From assembly GCA_902801175.1 (NCBI GenBank), contig CADCHF010000005.1, forward strand, positions 30,965 to 94,964: a DNA stretch of 64,000 nt, written 5' to 3'. The stretch's first letter is position 1. The number at the start of each line of letters is the position of its first letter. Below the pieces are notes generated by a model that ran no database searches, was not told the DNA's origin, and worked only from the letters and a program-made list of their open reading frames with translations. The DNA comes from an uncultured Coriobacteriaceae bacterium. GTDB taxonomy: Bacteria; Actinomycetota; Coriobacteriia; Coriobacteriales; Atopobiaceae. The position numbers were made by a program, and so were the translations under genes. This document shows, piece after piece, positions 18,632 to 25,878 of this stretch.

Positions 18632-19975
18632 CTAGCCCTCTATGGCAAAGAGGTCTTGGCGTCTGGCAACATAGGCAGCGAGGTCTTCCTTGGCCCGCTT
18701 TGCATATGCCGCATAGCGCTCCCCCTTGCGCATACGGCGGCCTTCCAGTGGCGGCACCAGGCCAAAGTTGACATGCATAGGCTGATACGGGTTGGTGGCG
18801 GGGTCGGTGGCGTAGGCCACAAGCGCTCCAAACGCCGTTGTGCGCGGGAGCTTTACCCTCTCGGCACCCGTGAGGTCGGCATAGGTGTTTAGAGCAGCCA
18901 GCAGACCCGAGGCCATGGCCTCGACATATCCTTCGGTTCCGGTGATCTGTCCAGCAAGGCGCACCTCACTCCCAGGAACGGCAAAGCTCGAGTCAAGTAC
19001 ACGAGGCGAGTCCACAAAGGAGTTGCGATGCATCACGCCATACCTAAAGAACTCGGCATTCTCTAGGCCGGGAATGAGCCTAAAGACCCTTGCCTGCTCG
19101 CCCCAGGCCAAGTTGGTCTGGAAGCCAACGAGGTTGTAGGCAGTCGCGTCTGCGTTCTCGGGTCGCAGCTGGACCACGGCCCAGGGACGGCGTCCCGTAC
19201 GCGGGTCCACGAGCCCAACCGGCTTGAGGGCGCCAAATCGTAGGGTGTCATGTCCCTTGCGAGCGACCTCCTCCACAGGCTGGCAGGCGTTGAACAGGTC
19301 GCTCTCCTCGAAGTCGCGCGAAACCACTCGACGAGCCGCAAGAAGCTCCTTTAGGAAGCGTTCGTACTCCTCTTTGTCCATGGGGCAGTTGAGGTAGTCC
19401 CCCAGCCCCTCCTCGTAGCGCGACTGGCTGAAAGCTATGCTTCGGTCGACGCTCTCGGCGTCCACAATTGGGGCAGCTGCGTCGAAGAATGACAAGTGCT
19501 CTGTCCCAACAAGCTTGCACAAGGCGGTAAAGAGGCTCTCGGAGCACAGTGGCCCAGCAGCAATCACGCAGGGTCCCTCTGGAATGGAGCGTGCCTCCTC
19601 GCGCACGAGGGTAATGAGCGGCTCTGCTTCCACGGCACTCGTCACCATCTTCGAGAACTGGTCGCGATCCACCGCAAGAGCCCCGCCTGCCGGTACGGCG
19701 CAGCTCTTTGCCATGGCGATGAGCTCGCTTCCCATCGTGGCAAGCTCGTACTTGAGCAGCCCCGCGGCGCTTTCCTCCCTGAGCGACTTGAGGGAGTTGG
19801 AGCACACAAGCTCGGCCAGACGGTCTGTATGATGTGCGGGAGACAGGGCAACGGGTCGCTGCTCTATGAGCCTTACGTGCACGCCTCGGCGCGCGAGCTG
19901 CAGCGCGCACTCGCTTCCGGCGAGTCCGCCTCCCACAACGGTCACTTGCATCTCTGGCACGGTCGCCCCTTCCAT
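18632..19975 (-). CDS. trmFO: TrmFO: tRNA (uracil-54-C5)-methyltransferase, folate-dependent
   Basis: FAD-dependent enzyme that makes ribothymidine at position 54 of tRNA using methylene-tetrahydrofolate. The FAD-binding motif VVGGGLAGSECALQLA is at the N-terminus, and family motifs VCSNSLKS, KKEEYERF-like DKEEYERFLKELL, the GLVDPRTGRRPWAVVQLR region and MHVNFGL near the C-terminus are visible. Length is about 447 residues. The start is uncertain: the ATG at 19975 overlaps the dprA stop (TGATG), while a GTG at 19960 with AAGGGG upstream would give an N-terminus nearer the usual one. TrmFO is typical of Firmicutes and some deep actinobacterial lineages, which fits a Coriobacteriia placement. 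Confidence 0.95.
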   Translation of the reverse strand: MEGATVPEMQVTVVGGGLAGSECALQLARRGVHVRLIEQRPVALSPAHHTDRLAELVCSNSLKSLREESAAGLLKYELATMGSELIAMAKSCAVPAGGALAVDRDQFSKMVTSAVEAEPLITLVREEARSIPEGPCVIAAGPLCSESLFTALCKLVGTEHLSFFDAAAPIVDAESVDRSIAFSQSRYEEGLGDYLNCPMDKEEYERFLKELLAARRVVSRDFEESDLFNACQPVEEVARKGHDTLRFGALKPVGLVDPRTGRRPWAVVQLRPENADATAYNLVGFQTNLAWGEQARVFRLIPGLENAEFFRYGVMHRNSFVDSPRVLDSSFAVPGSEVRLAGQITGTEGYVEAMASGLLAALNTYADLTGAERVKLPRTTAFGALVAYATDPATNPYQPMHVNFGLVPPLEGRRMRKGERYAAYAKRAKEDLAAYVARRQDLFAIEG

Positions 19976-20898
19976 CACAAATCAACGGGACCACCTATGA
20001 TACCCCCATCCTCAAGAACCTCCTTCGTTGGCGCATATCGCCCATCAGGAAGTCGCATCACACAGCCCCTCACCTCGAGGTCCGCAAGCTTTCTCATGAT
20101 GTCAAGCGGGGTCTCTCCAAGGCTGTGAGCAAGGTCGTCGGCCCTCATGGGCATGGCAAACAACGCCGACAAGACTCGGCCACGTGCAGAGGCAGGTCGC
20201 TCCATGACCATGCGAAGCACGCCAAAGTCTCGAGAAATGAGCATCTCAAGGTCCTGCTCGCAGGCAATGATATGGGCGCCATCCCTAATGAGCGAATTGG
20301 CACCTTGCGACTCGGGCGAGAAGATGGAGCCCGGCACGGCATAAACCTCGCGCCCCATCTCAAAGGCGGCCGTGGCAGTGCTCATGGTGCCTGACCTGCT
20401 CCCAGCCTCGGCAACCAGGACGGCGTGCGAAAGTGCCGCAATGATGGGATTTCGCTTTGGGAAAGACCACGGCTGTGGCTCGCTTCCCCACGGAGCGACA
20501 GAGATCACGGCACCTCCGCCATCTATCGCCCGATAGAAGACATCCTCGGAAGACCTTGGGTAGATGAGGTCCGCACCAACTCCAGACACAACAATCGTCT
20601 TGCCTCCAGCATCAAGTGCAGCTCGTGCGGCAGCAGAGTCGCAGCCCAGAGCGCCACCCGAGACAACGGTAATATCCGACTCGGCGGCAATGCGTCCAGC
20701 CATAGATGACGCGGCAAGCCCGTAGGGAGTTGCCTTTCGGGCCCCAATGATGCCCAACCCCAAATCTGCGAGAACCTTTTGGCTGCCAGTACCGTACAAA
20801 ACCGTTGGAGGCTCCTCCAGGCTCAACAGTCCCTCTGGGTACTCCCTGTCATTTCGGGTCAGCTCCCACCTCTCGCCCCTGATATTTAGCCTAGCCAT
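19975..20898 (-). CDS. dprA: DNA-processing protein DprA
   Basis: DprA/Smf loads RecA on incoming single-stranded DNA during natural transformation. The protein has 307 residues. The Rossmann-like core is present: LGIIGARKATPYG, VVSGGALGCDSAAARAAL, the FPKRNPIIAALSHAVLVAEA motif and SGTMSTATAA. The C-terminus (MRADDLAHSLGETPLDIMRKLADLEV) is a winged-helix domain. It is shorter at the N-terminus than many homologues and lacks most of a SAM-like domain. It overlaps comM by eight bases and trmFO by one, forming a competence-associated cluster with comM and yraN. Confidence 0.94.
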   Translation of the reverse strand: MARLNIRGERWELTRNDREYPEGLLSLEEPPTVLYGTGSQKVLADLGLGIIGARKATPYGLAASSMAGRIAAESDITVVSGGALGCDSAAARAALDAGGKTIVVSGVGADLIYPRSSEDVFYRAIDGGGAVISVAPWGSEPQPWSFPKRNPIIAALSHAVLVAEAGSRSGTMSTATAAFEMGREVYAVPGSIFSPESQGANSLIRDGAHIIACEQDLEMLISRDFGVLRMVMERPASARGRVLSALFAMPMRADDLAHSLGETPLDIMRKLADLEVRGCVMRLPDGRYAPTKEVLEDGGIIGGPVDL

Positions 20899-22393
20899 GT
20901 GACCTCCCCCTATAGGAACATGCCTCGATGATGTCGTCCTTGCTTACGCGTTGATGCCCCTCTATGTCTGCTATGGTGCGTGCCACCCTAGCTGCCCGAG
21001 CAATGGAGCGCCCTCCCATTGCAAGACGGTTGGCGATGGTCTCAAAGGCGCTCAGGGCACCTGGGTCAAAGCTCGTCGTTGGCCTTCTGTCGTCATCGCC
21101 TTTCTGCTGCCGGTGCGCCCTAAAGTCCCTGGCGGCAAGGACCATCTCACGCATCTGTGCCGAGGACATGCCCTCGTCGCCTTCGATCACGCTCCTCGAC
21201 GCCGGGCGAGCCACGTCAATGTTTATGTCTATGCGGTTTACCAAGGGTCCGCCCATACGCGCCTGATAGCTCTCGACTCGAGCCGGCGCGCAGCTGCACG
21301 CATGCCCGGGGTCACCAAGATGGCCACAGGGGCACGGGTTTGCAGCCGCAACAAACATAAAGTCGCTGGGAAATATGTACGAGCCGTCGGCGCGCACGAT
21401 GGTTACTCGCTTGTCTTCCATTGGCTGCCTGAGCGACTGCAGCACGTTGTTGGCAAACTCGGGCAGCTCGTCCAAGAACAGGACACCCTTGTGCGCAAGC
21501 GAAATCTCGCCTGGCATGACCGGCTTGCCGCCCCCTACAAGACCTGCCCTAGATATGGAATGGTGCGGGGCCCTAAAGGGCGGCTCACCTCGGGCAATGC
21601 TCTCCGTTGGCTGGGCTGCCACCGAGTGGATCATGAGCGCCTCAACGCGCTCGCTCTCGGTCAGCGGAGGCAGAATCGTTGGGAGGCGCCTCGCAAGCAT
21701 CGTCTTTCCGGCACCCGGTGGCCCCACCATCATGATTCCGTGGTTTCCCGCGGCAGCCACAACCAGTGCCCGCTTTGCGACCTCCTGATCGCATACCTGC
21801 GAGAAGTCAAGCGTGTCTTCGGACAAAGCCCCGCTGGGTTCTTCGTTATCTTTCTGCAGCACAGGCCCGGGAAGATTTCCGACACCAGACCTTAGCCGCG
21901 AGAGCGCAACCAGGGTCGAGCATTCGCAGGATTCCAGACATGCAGGAATGCTCATTGGTGCACACACCAAACGTAGACCCTCGCGGGAGGCTAGCATGGC
22001 ATAGGCAAATGAGCCCCTGACCTCACAGACCTCGCCCTGCAGACCAAGCTCGCCAACAAAGAGGCATTCCTTGAGACCCTCTGTTGGTATTTGCCCCGAA
22101 GCCACGAGTATTGCCACGGCAATGGGCAGGTCAAAGCCCGTGCCGGACTTCTTTAGCTCGGCCGGCGCAAGGTTGACGGTAATGTGGGCGTGCGGGCCCT
22201 CAAAGCCACATGCCCGTATGGCCTTGTCAACACGGTGACGCGCCTCGAGCACCGTAGCATCGGGCATGCCGATTATGGTGTAGTTGGGAAGGCCTCCGCC
22301 AATGGTGACCTCGACCGAAACGGGAACTGCCTCTGCGCCCATGATGAAGGCCGACCTCACGCAGAACGACCCCCTGTCTCTTGCGCCCGACAT
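20891..22393 (-). CDS. comM: ComM / YifB Mg-chelatase-like AAA ATPase
   Basis: A 500-residue AAA+ helicase-like protein. ComM in other bacteria promotes branch migration of donor DNA during transformation. The N-terminal ChlI-like domain (VSVEVTIGGGLPNYTIIGMPD) has a Lon-protease-like fold. The ATPase core has Walker A GPPGAGKTMLARR (about 222), Walker B GVLFLDELPEF and FVAAANPCPCGH. Cysteines in CPCGHLGDPGHACSC suggest a small metal-binding loop, as usual for the family. The start overlaps the yraN stop (TGATG). No uptake or pilus genes are in the window. Confidence 0.93.
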   Translation of the reverse strand: MSGARDRGSFCVRSAFIMGAEAVPVSVEVTIGGGLPNYTIIGMPDATVLEARHRVDKAIRACGFEGPHAHITVNLAPAELKKSGTGFDLPIAVAILVASGQIPTEGLKECLFVGELGLQGEVCEVRGSFAYAMLASREGLRLVCAPMSIPACLESCECSTLVALSRLRSGVGNLPGPVLQKDNEEPSGALSEDTLDFSQVCDQEVAKRALVVAAAGNHGIMMVGPPGAGKTMLARRLPTILPPLTESERVEALMIHSVAAQPTESIARGEPPFRAPHHSISRAGLVGGGKPVMPGEISLAHKGVLFLDELPEFANNVLQSLRQPMEDKRVTIVRADGSYIFPSDFMFVAAANPCPCGHLGDPGHACSCAPARVESYQARMGGPLVNRIDINIDVARPASRSVIEGDEGMSSAQMREMVLAARDFRAHRQQKGDDDRRPTTSFDPGALSAFETIANRLAMGGRSIARAARVARTIADIEGHQRVSKDDIIEACSYRGRSHG

Positions 22394-22959
22394 CAGTCTT
22401 CTCCACCAAAGGCGTTCTTGAAGTAACGCAACCCGATCTTTTGGTTTGTGTCGACGCTAATGCCAATCACATCAAAGCGTACTGTAGATAGACCGTATGC
22501 GTTCATGAAGCACGCGGCAATGCGACGGTATATGTCCCTCTTGCTGCTGGTGACGGCCAGCTCGGGCATCGACTCGGTGATATCGTCTGAGAGGCGGGTC
22601 TTGACCTCTACGAGCACATACATCTGTTCATCTTTGCAGATGATATCCGCCTCACCGCAAGGGCACATCCAGTTGCGCTCCACAACCTCCAACCCTTTTT
22701 GCGTGAGGAAGTGTGCGGCTATCTCCTCCCCGATGGACCCCAGCTCGTGCGGAGTCATCTCATCGACACGAAGCGACTGGGGCCTGTGTGCGCTCTCGCC
22801 CCTCTCTGACACCCTGCCAAAGACATATCCCGTGCCCACGGCATCAAAGGGCACATCCTCCTGTTGCCCATCTCCCAAGATGGGCTCGTATTGAAGATCG
22901 TCTTCGTAGGCGTCTTCGTAGTCGCCAAGATCAAGCTCAATGTACTCGTTGCCAACCAT
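22393..22959 (-). CDS. YraN/UPF0102 nuclease-like protein with acidic N-terminal extension
   Basis: The C-terminal 120 residues match the YraN (UPF0102) family, an uncharacterised group with a Holliday-junction-resolvase-like fold. The nuclease-like residues are visible in HELGSIGEEIAAHFL, CGEADIICKD and VLVEVKTR. The first 65 residues are extra: very acidic (ELDLGDYEDAYEDDLQYE) and probably disordered. Most YraN proteins are about 120 residues, against 188 here. The ATG at 22959 has GGAAGGAG seven bases upstream, so the extension is probably real. The gene leads the yraN-comM-dprA-trmFO-xerC run, which suggests DNA processing. Confidence 0.85.
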   Translation of the reverse strand: MVGNEYIELDLGDYEDAYEDDLQYEPILGDGQQEDVPFDAVGTGYVFGRVSERGESAHRPQSLRVDEMTPHELGSIGEEIAAHFLTQKGLEVVERNWMCPCGEADIICKDEQMYVLVEVKTRLSDDITESMPELAVTSSKRDIYRRIAACFMNAYGLSTVRFDVIGISVDTNQKIGLRYFKNAFGGED

Positions 22960-23139
22960 CTAGCGCTCCTTCCAAGAGACATAACGTCCCTTAGAAGGAT
23001 TGCAGCGTCGTGTTGCAGCCAGCTACGCATTAGGTAGTGGCAATGTCGCACCAGCCGTCTCGCGCACTGTAGTAAACCGGTCAGCCATGCCGCTAGCGGA
23101 TGCGGTACACGTTTTGGGCACTGAGACTTTCAGCTTGCA

Positions 23140-23937
23140 TTACAGGTCAAAAAGCCGAGGCGTCTCGACAAAGTTGCCACAGAACGATACTCGGTGAATG
23201 GGGCTCAGCCCGTGCTCGCGTATTGCCGCAATGTGCTCCGCGGAACCGTATCCCTTGCAAGAGTCCAGATGGTAGAGCGGATAGTCTTGCGCGTAGGCAA
23301 CCATAAGGTCGTCTCGCGCGACCTTTGCAACAATTGATGCGGCAGCAATCGACGCCACGCGGGCGTCGCCCTTTACCAGGGTCTTCTCGCGCTCATGGAC
23401 ATGCACCGGGTTGCCGTCGATAAGCACGGTGTGCGGCTCAATGCCGGCATTCTCAATTGCCTGCGACATGCCCATCCTAATGGCAACACCCATCCCCACC
23501 GCGTCTATCGAGGCAGGCTCAATGTGCGCAATGCCAATGGCTATCGCATGCTCGGCAATGCGCTCGGCAAGAACTTCCCTGCGCTCCGGAGTCAGCTGCT
23601 TGGAGTCGTTTATACCCCAGATAATAGGCTCTTTAGGAAGCGCAACTGCACATACGGTGAGAGGTCCCGCAAGAGCCCCGCGACCAACCTCATCGACGCC
23701 AAGAGCTATTCCGCCCTCACTGAGCTCGTCCTGCAGCTCATACATGGCGAGAACGCGGTCGCGCTCTATGTCGTCGCGCCGCAAGCGACGTCTTGCCTGC
23801 TCCAAGGCCTTCTGCACCTGTAGACGGGGGTCATCCGCATAGCGCTCGAGAAGAGCCCTGAGCTCGTCCGAACTCGCCTCGTGCAAGAGTGCCACCACTT
23901 CGCGAGCCGTTGCGGCGCGTGAGATCGACTCAGCCAT
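23140..23937 (-). CDS. rnhB: Ribonuclease HII
   Basis: RNase HII cuts the RNA strand of RNA-DNA hybrids and removes misincorporated ribonucleotides. The type 2 RNase H motif GVDEVGRGALAGP (about residue 80) carries the first catalytic Asp and Glu; NDSKQLTPERRE, the DG of LIDGNPV and KGDARVASIAAASIVAKVARD follow. The first 75 residues form a charged helical extension (VALLHEASSDELRALLERYADDP) seen in a subset of homologues. The ATG at 23937 has GGGGGA seven bases upstream, giving 265 residues. It lies between rplS and yraN, the usual order. Confidence 0.95.
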   Translation of the reverse strand: MAESISRAATAREVVALLHEASSDELRALLERYADDPRLQVQKALEQARRRLRRDDIERDRVLAMYELQDELSEGGIALGVDEVGRGALAGPLTVCAVALPKEPIIWGINDSKQLTPERREVLAERIAEHAIAIGIAHIEPASIDAVGMGVAIRMGMSQAIENAGIEPHTVLIDGNPVHVHEREKTLVKGDARVASIAAASIVAKVARDDLMVAYAQDYPLYHLDSCKGYGSAEHIAAIREHGLSPIHRVSFCGNFVETPRLFDL

Positions 23938-24067
23938 AACGCCATCCCCCAAAGACGTGATTGGGCGCTTACGATGTAAGCATATTGGGTGAAACAGGTA
24001 CCTTAGAGTTTATCGCGCAGCAAACTGAGCGCGTCATTCAATCGCATTATCGGCAGACCGTTTAGCC

Positions 24068-24094
24068 AAAAAAAGAGGCCCCCGAAGGGGCCTC
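24068..24094 (-). terminator. Rho-independent terminator after rplS
   Basis: On the minus strand GAGGCCCC-TTCG-GGGGCCTC, a perfect 8-bp stem with a UUCG-type tetraloop, runs into seven Ts just after the rplS stop. Confidence 0.93.
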
Positions 24095-24104
24095 AGGTAC
24101 TTGC

Positions 24105-24446
24105 TTAGCGCTTCTCGCGAATGCGTGCGGCCTTGCCGATGCGATCGCGGAGGTAGTACAGCTTAGCACGATGGACATCGCCGTGACGGATGACCTCGAG
24201 CTTGGCGATCTTGGGGCTGTGCAGGGGGAACGTGCGCTCAACACCAACGCCAAAGGAGATCTTGCGGACGGTGAAGGTCTCGCGAGAGCTGCCACCGCTC
24301 ATGCGGATGACGTCGCCCTGGAAGACCTGCTCGCGCTCACGCTCGCCTTCCTTAATGCGATAGTGAACCTTCACGTTGTCTCCGACGATCACGCGGGGGA
24401 TGTCCTCGCGGATGTCCTGGCGCTCGATTGCGCGGATGTAGTCCAT
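24105..24446 (-). CDS. rplS: 50S ribosomal protein L19
   Basis: L19, 113 residues, with the family start [31 protein letters not shown] and the C-terminal [19 protein letters not shown]. The ATG at 24446 is preferred over the ATG at 24458, because GAGGT lies six bases upstream and the protein then has the normal N-terminus. It has its own promoter and a strong terminator, so it is transcribed alone or with limited read-through into rnhB. Confidence 0.97.
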   Translation of the reverse strand: MDYIRAIERQDIREDIPRVIVGDNVKVHYRIKEGEREREQVFQGDVIRMSGGSSRETFTVRKISFGVGVERTFPLHSPKIAKLEVIRHGDVHRAKLYYLRDRIGKAARIREKR

Positions 24447-24515
24447 GATGTACCTCATTCTTCTCTAGAGGTGCCGCCTGGCGAGAACGACACATAGGTT
24501 TACACACAGAGGGAA

Positions 24516-24544
24516 AGTATAGTCAAAGACATTTATGCAAGCAA
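24516..24544 (-). promoter_or_regulatory. Promoter of rplS
   Basis: Minus strand: -35 TTGCTT (24539-24544), 17-base spacer, -10 TATACT (24516-24521), leaving a leader of about 62 bases before the L19 start codon. Confidence 0.7.
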
Positions 24545-24650
24545 GGAATTGTTTGCTTTTGCGCACAAGCAATTCATAAGCACATGCGCACGCCAGCTAT
24601 GCGGCCCCGCGCTCGCAGTGCTCTAGCACATGATACAACTGCCTGAACGA

Positions 24651-25700
24651 TTACCTTGTCGAATGCGACCAGGCACGAGGCACATTGATCTCTTCGTACA
24701 TCCTAATGGCATACCGGTCGGTCATCGTGGATATGTAGTCGGCAACCTGAACGTCTGGGGCATCGTCTGTGCGCTTGAACTCGGGCGGCACCTCGTCCAT
24801 GTGCGTCACAAAGTGTGCGAAGAGATTCTCTACCACGTGCATGGCCTTTGGTTCCTCGCTCTTTGCCTCGCCAGTGTTGTAGAGGTTCTCATACAAGAAG
24901 CTCCGCATTTGGCAAAAGGCCTGCCATATGTGCTCTGACATTGCTATGTCGCCTTCGCGGGCGCTCATCTTTACCATGTCGTGCACCATGGTTTCGATGC
25001 GCTCAGAAGAGCTTGAGCCAAGAACCTCACGCGCCTCGGCCGGCAAGTCATGTTCGCTCAAGAGCCCAGCCCGCTCGGCGTCATCTATATCATGCACCAC
25101 ATATGCAATGCGATCGGCACGCGCTACTACCCTGCCCTCCGGCGTTATTGCCCTAACGTTTCCCGTGTGGCAGACAATGCCGTCGAGCACCTCAAGCGTG
25201 ATGTTTAAGCCCCGACCATTTCTTTCGAGCAGGCGAAGGATGCGAACGCTCTGTTCGTTGTGCCTAAAGAGATCGTTGGCCTCGGGGGTTCCCGGCTCTA
25301 CCCCACGGTAGTTTGCCCTTGCCACCCTTAGGGCACGTTCGCCCGCATGGCCAAAGGGCGTGTGACCCAAGTCGTGCCCCAGCGCTATGGCATCCGTCAG
25401 GTCTGGGTTAAGGCCCAGTGCGCGCACGATTGACCCTGCGACCTGCGCCACCTCAAGGGTGTGTGTGAGCCTGGTGCGATAATGGTCGCCCTCTGGCGCA
25501 AGAAACACCTGGGTCTTGTTGGCAAGTCGCCTAAAGCTCTTGCTGTGCAATATCCGGTCGCGGTCTTGCTGGAAGCAGGTTCTGAGCATGTCGGGCTCCT
25601 CATAACGCTCACGCCCACGAGAGCCATCGGCAAAGGTGGCCTCAGGCGATAGCAGCTCATGCTCTCGCTGTTCGAGCATCTCGCGCGTTATGACCCGCAT
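24651..25700 (-). CDS. dgt: dGTPase-like HD-domain triphosphohydrolase
   Basis: HD-superfamily deoxynucleoside triphosphate triphosphohydrolase, which cleaves dNTPs to nucleoside and triphosphate. It has 349 residues. Metal-binding HD motifs are visible as TRLTHTLEVAQ, the HD pair in GHDLGHTPFGHAGE, and FRHNEQSVRIL, with a further Asp in ARADRIAYVVHDIDDA. The ATG at 25700 has GGAGG five bases upstream. The C-terminal part is helical. In many actinobacteria this gene lies upstream of dnaG; here it stands alone behind ppdK, with nothing clear in the 204 bases between it and the rplS promoter region. Nucleotide preference is not evident. Confidence 0.93.
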   Translation of the reverse strand: MRVITREMLEQREHELLSPEATFADGSRGRERYEEPDMLRTCFQQDRDRILHSKSFRRLANKTQVFLAPEGDHYRTRLTHTLEVAQVAGSIVRALGLNPDLTDAIALGHDLGHTPFGHAGERALRVARANYRGVEPGTPEANDLFRHNEQSVRILRLLERNGRGLNITLEVLDGIVCHTGNVRAITPEGRVVARADRIAYVVHDIDDAERAGLLSEHDLPAEAREVLGSSSSERIETMVHDMVKMSAREGDIAMSEHIWQAFCQMRSFLYENLYNTGEAKSEEPKAMHVVENLFAHFVTHMDEVPPEFKRTDDAPDVQVADYISTMTDRYAIRMYEEINVPRAWSHSTR

Positions 25701-25814
25701 CAGGACCTCCGTCCACAAGTTCAGGTTGGCCCAAGCATATTCCGCCTTTGTACCAGCACCTCAATAAGCAAGGCCCCTCAATACTCCATGCGCCAAGCAC
25801 AAGAGAAATAGAGA

Positions 25815-25845
25815 AGCGGGGGAAGGCTCCTTTGCCCTCCCCCGC
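25815..25845 (-). terminator. Terminator after ppdK
   Basis: GCGGGGGA / TCCCCCGC stem with a loop that can pair further (GGGC/GCC), 34 bases after the ppdK stop. The following minus-strand bases are pyrimidine-rich (CTTCTCTATTTC) rather than a clean T-run. Confidence 0.6.
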
Positions 25846-25878
25846 TTTAGATCACAGCGATAACGCCGTTAGGTGAGA

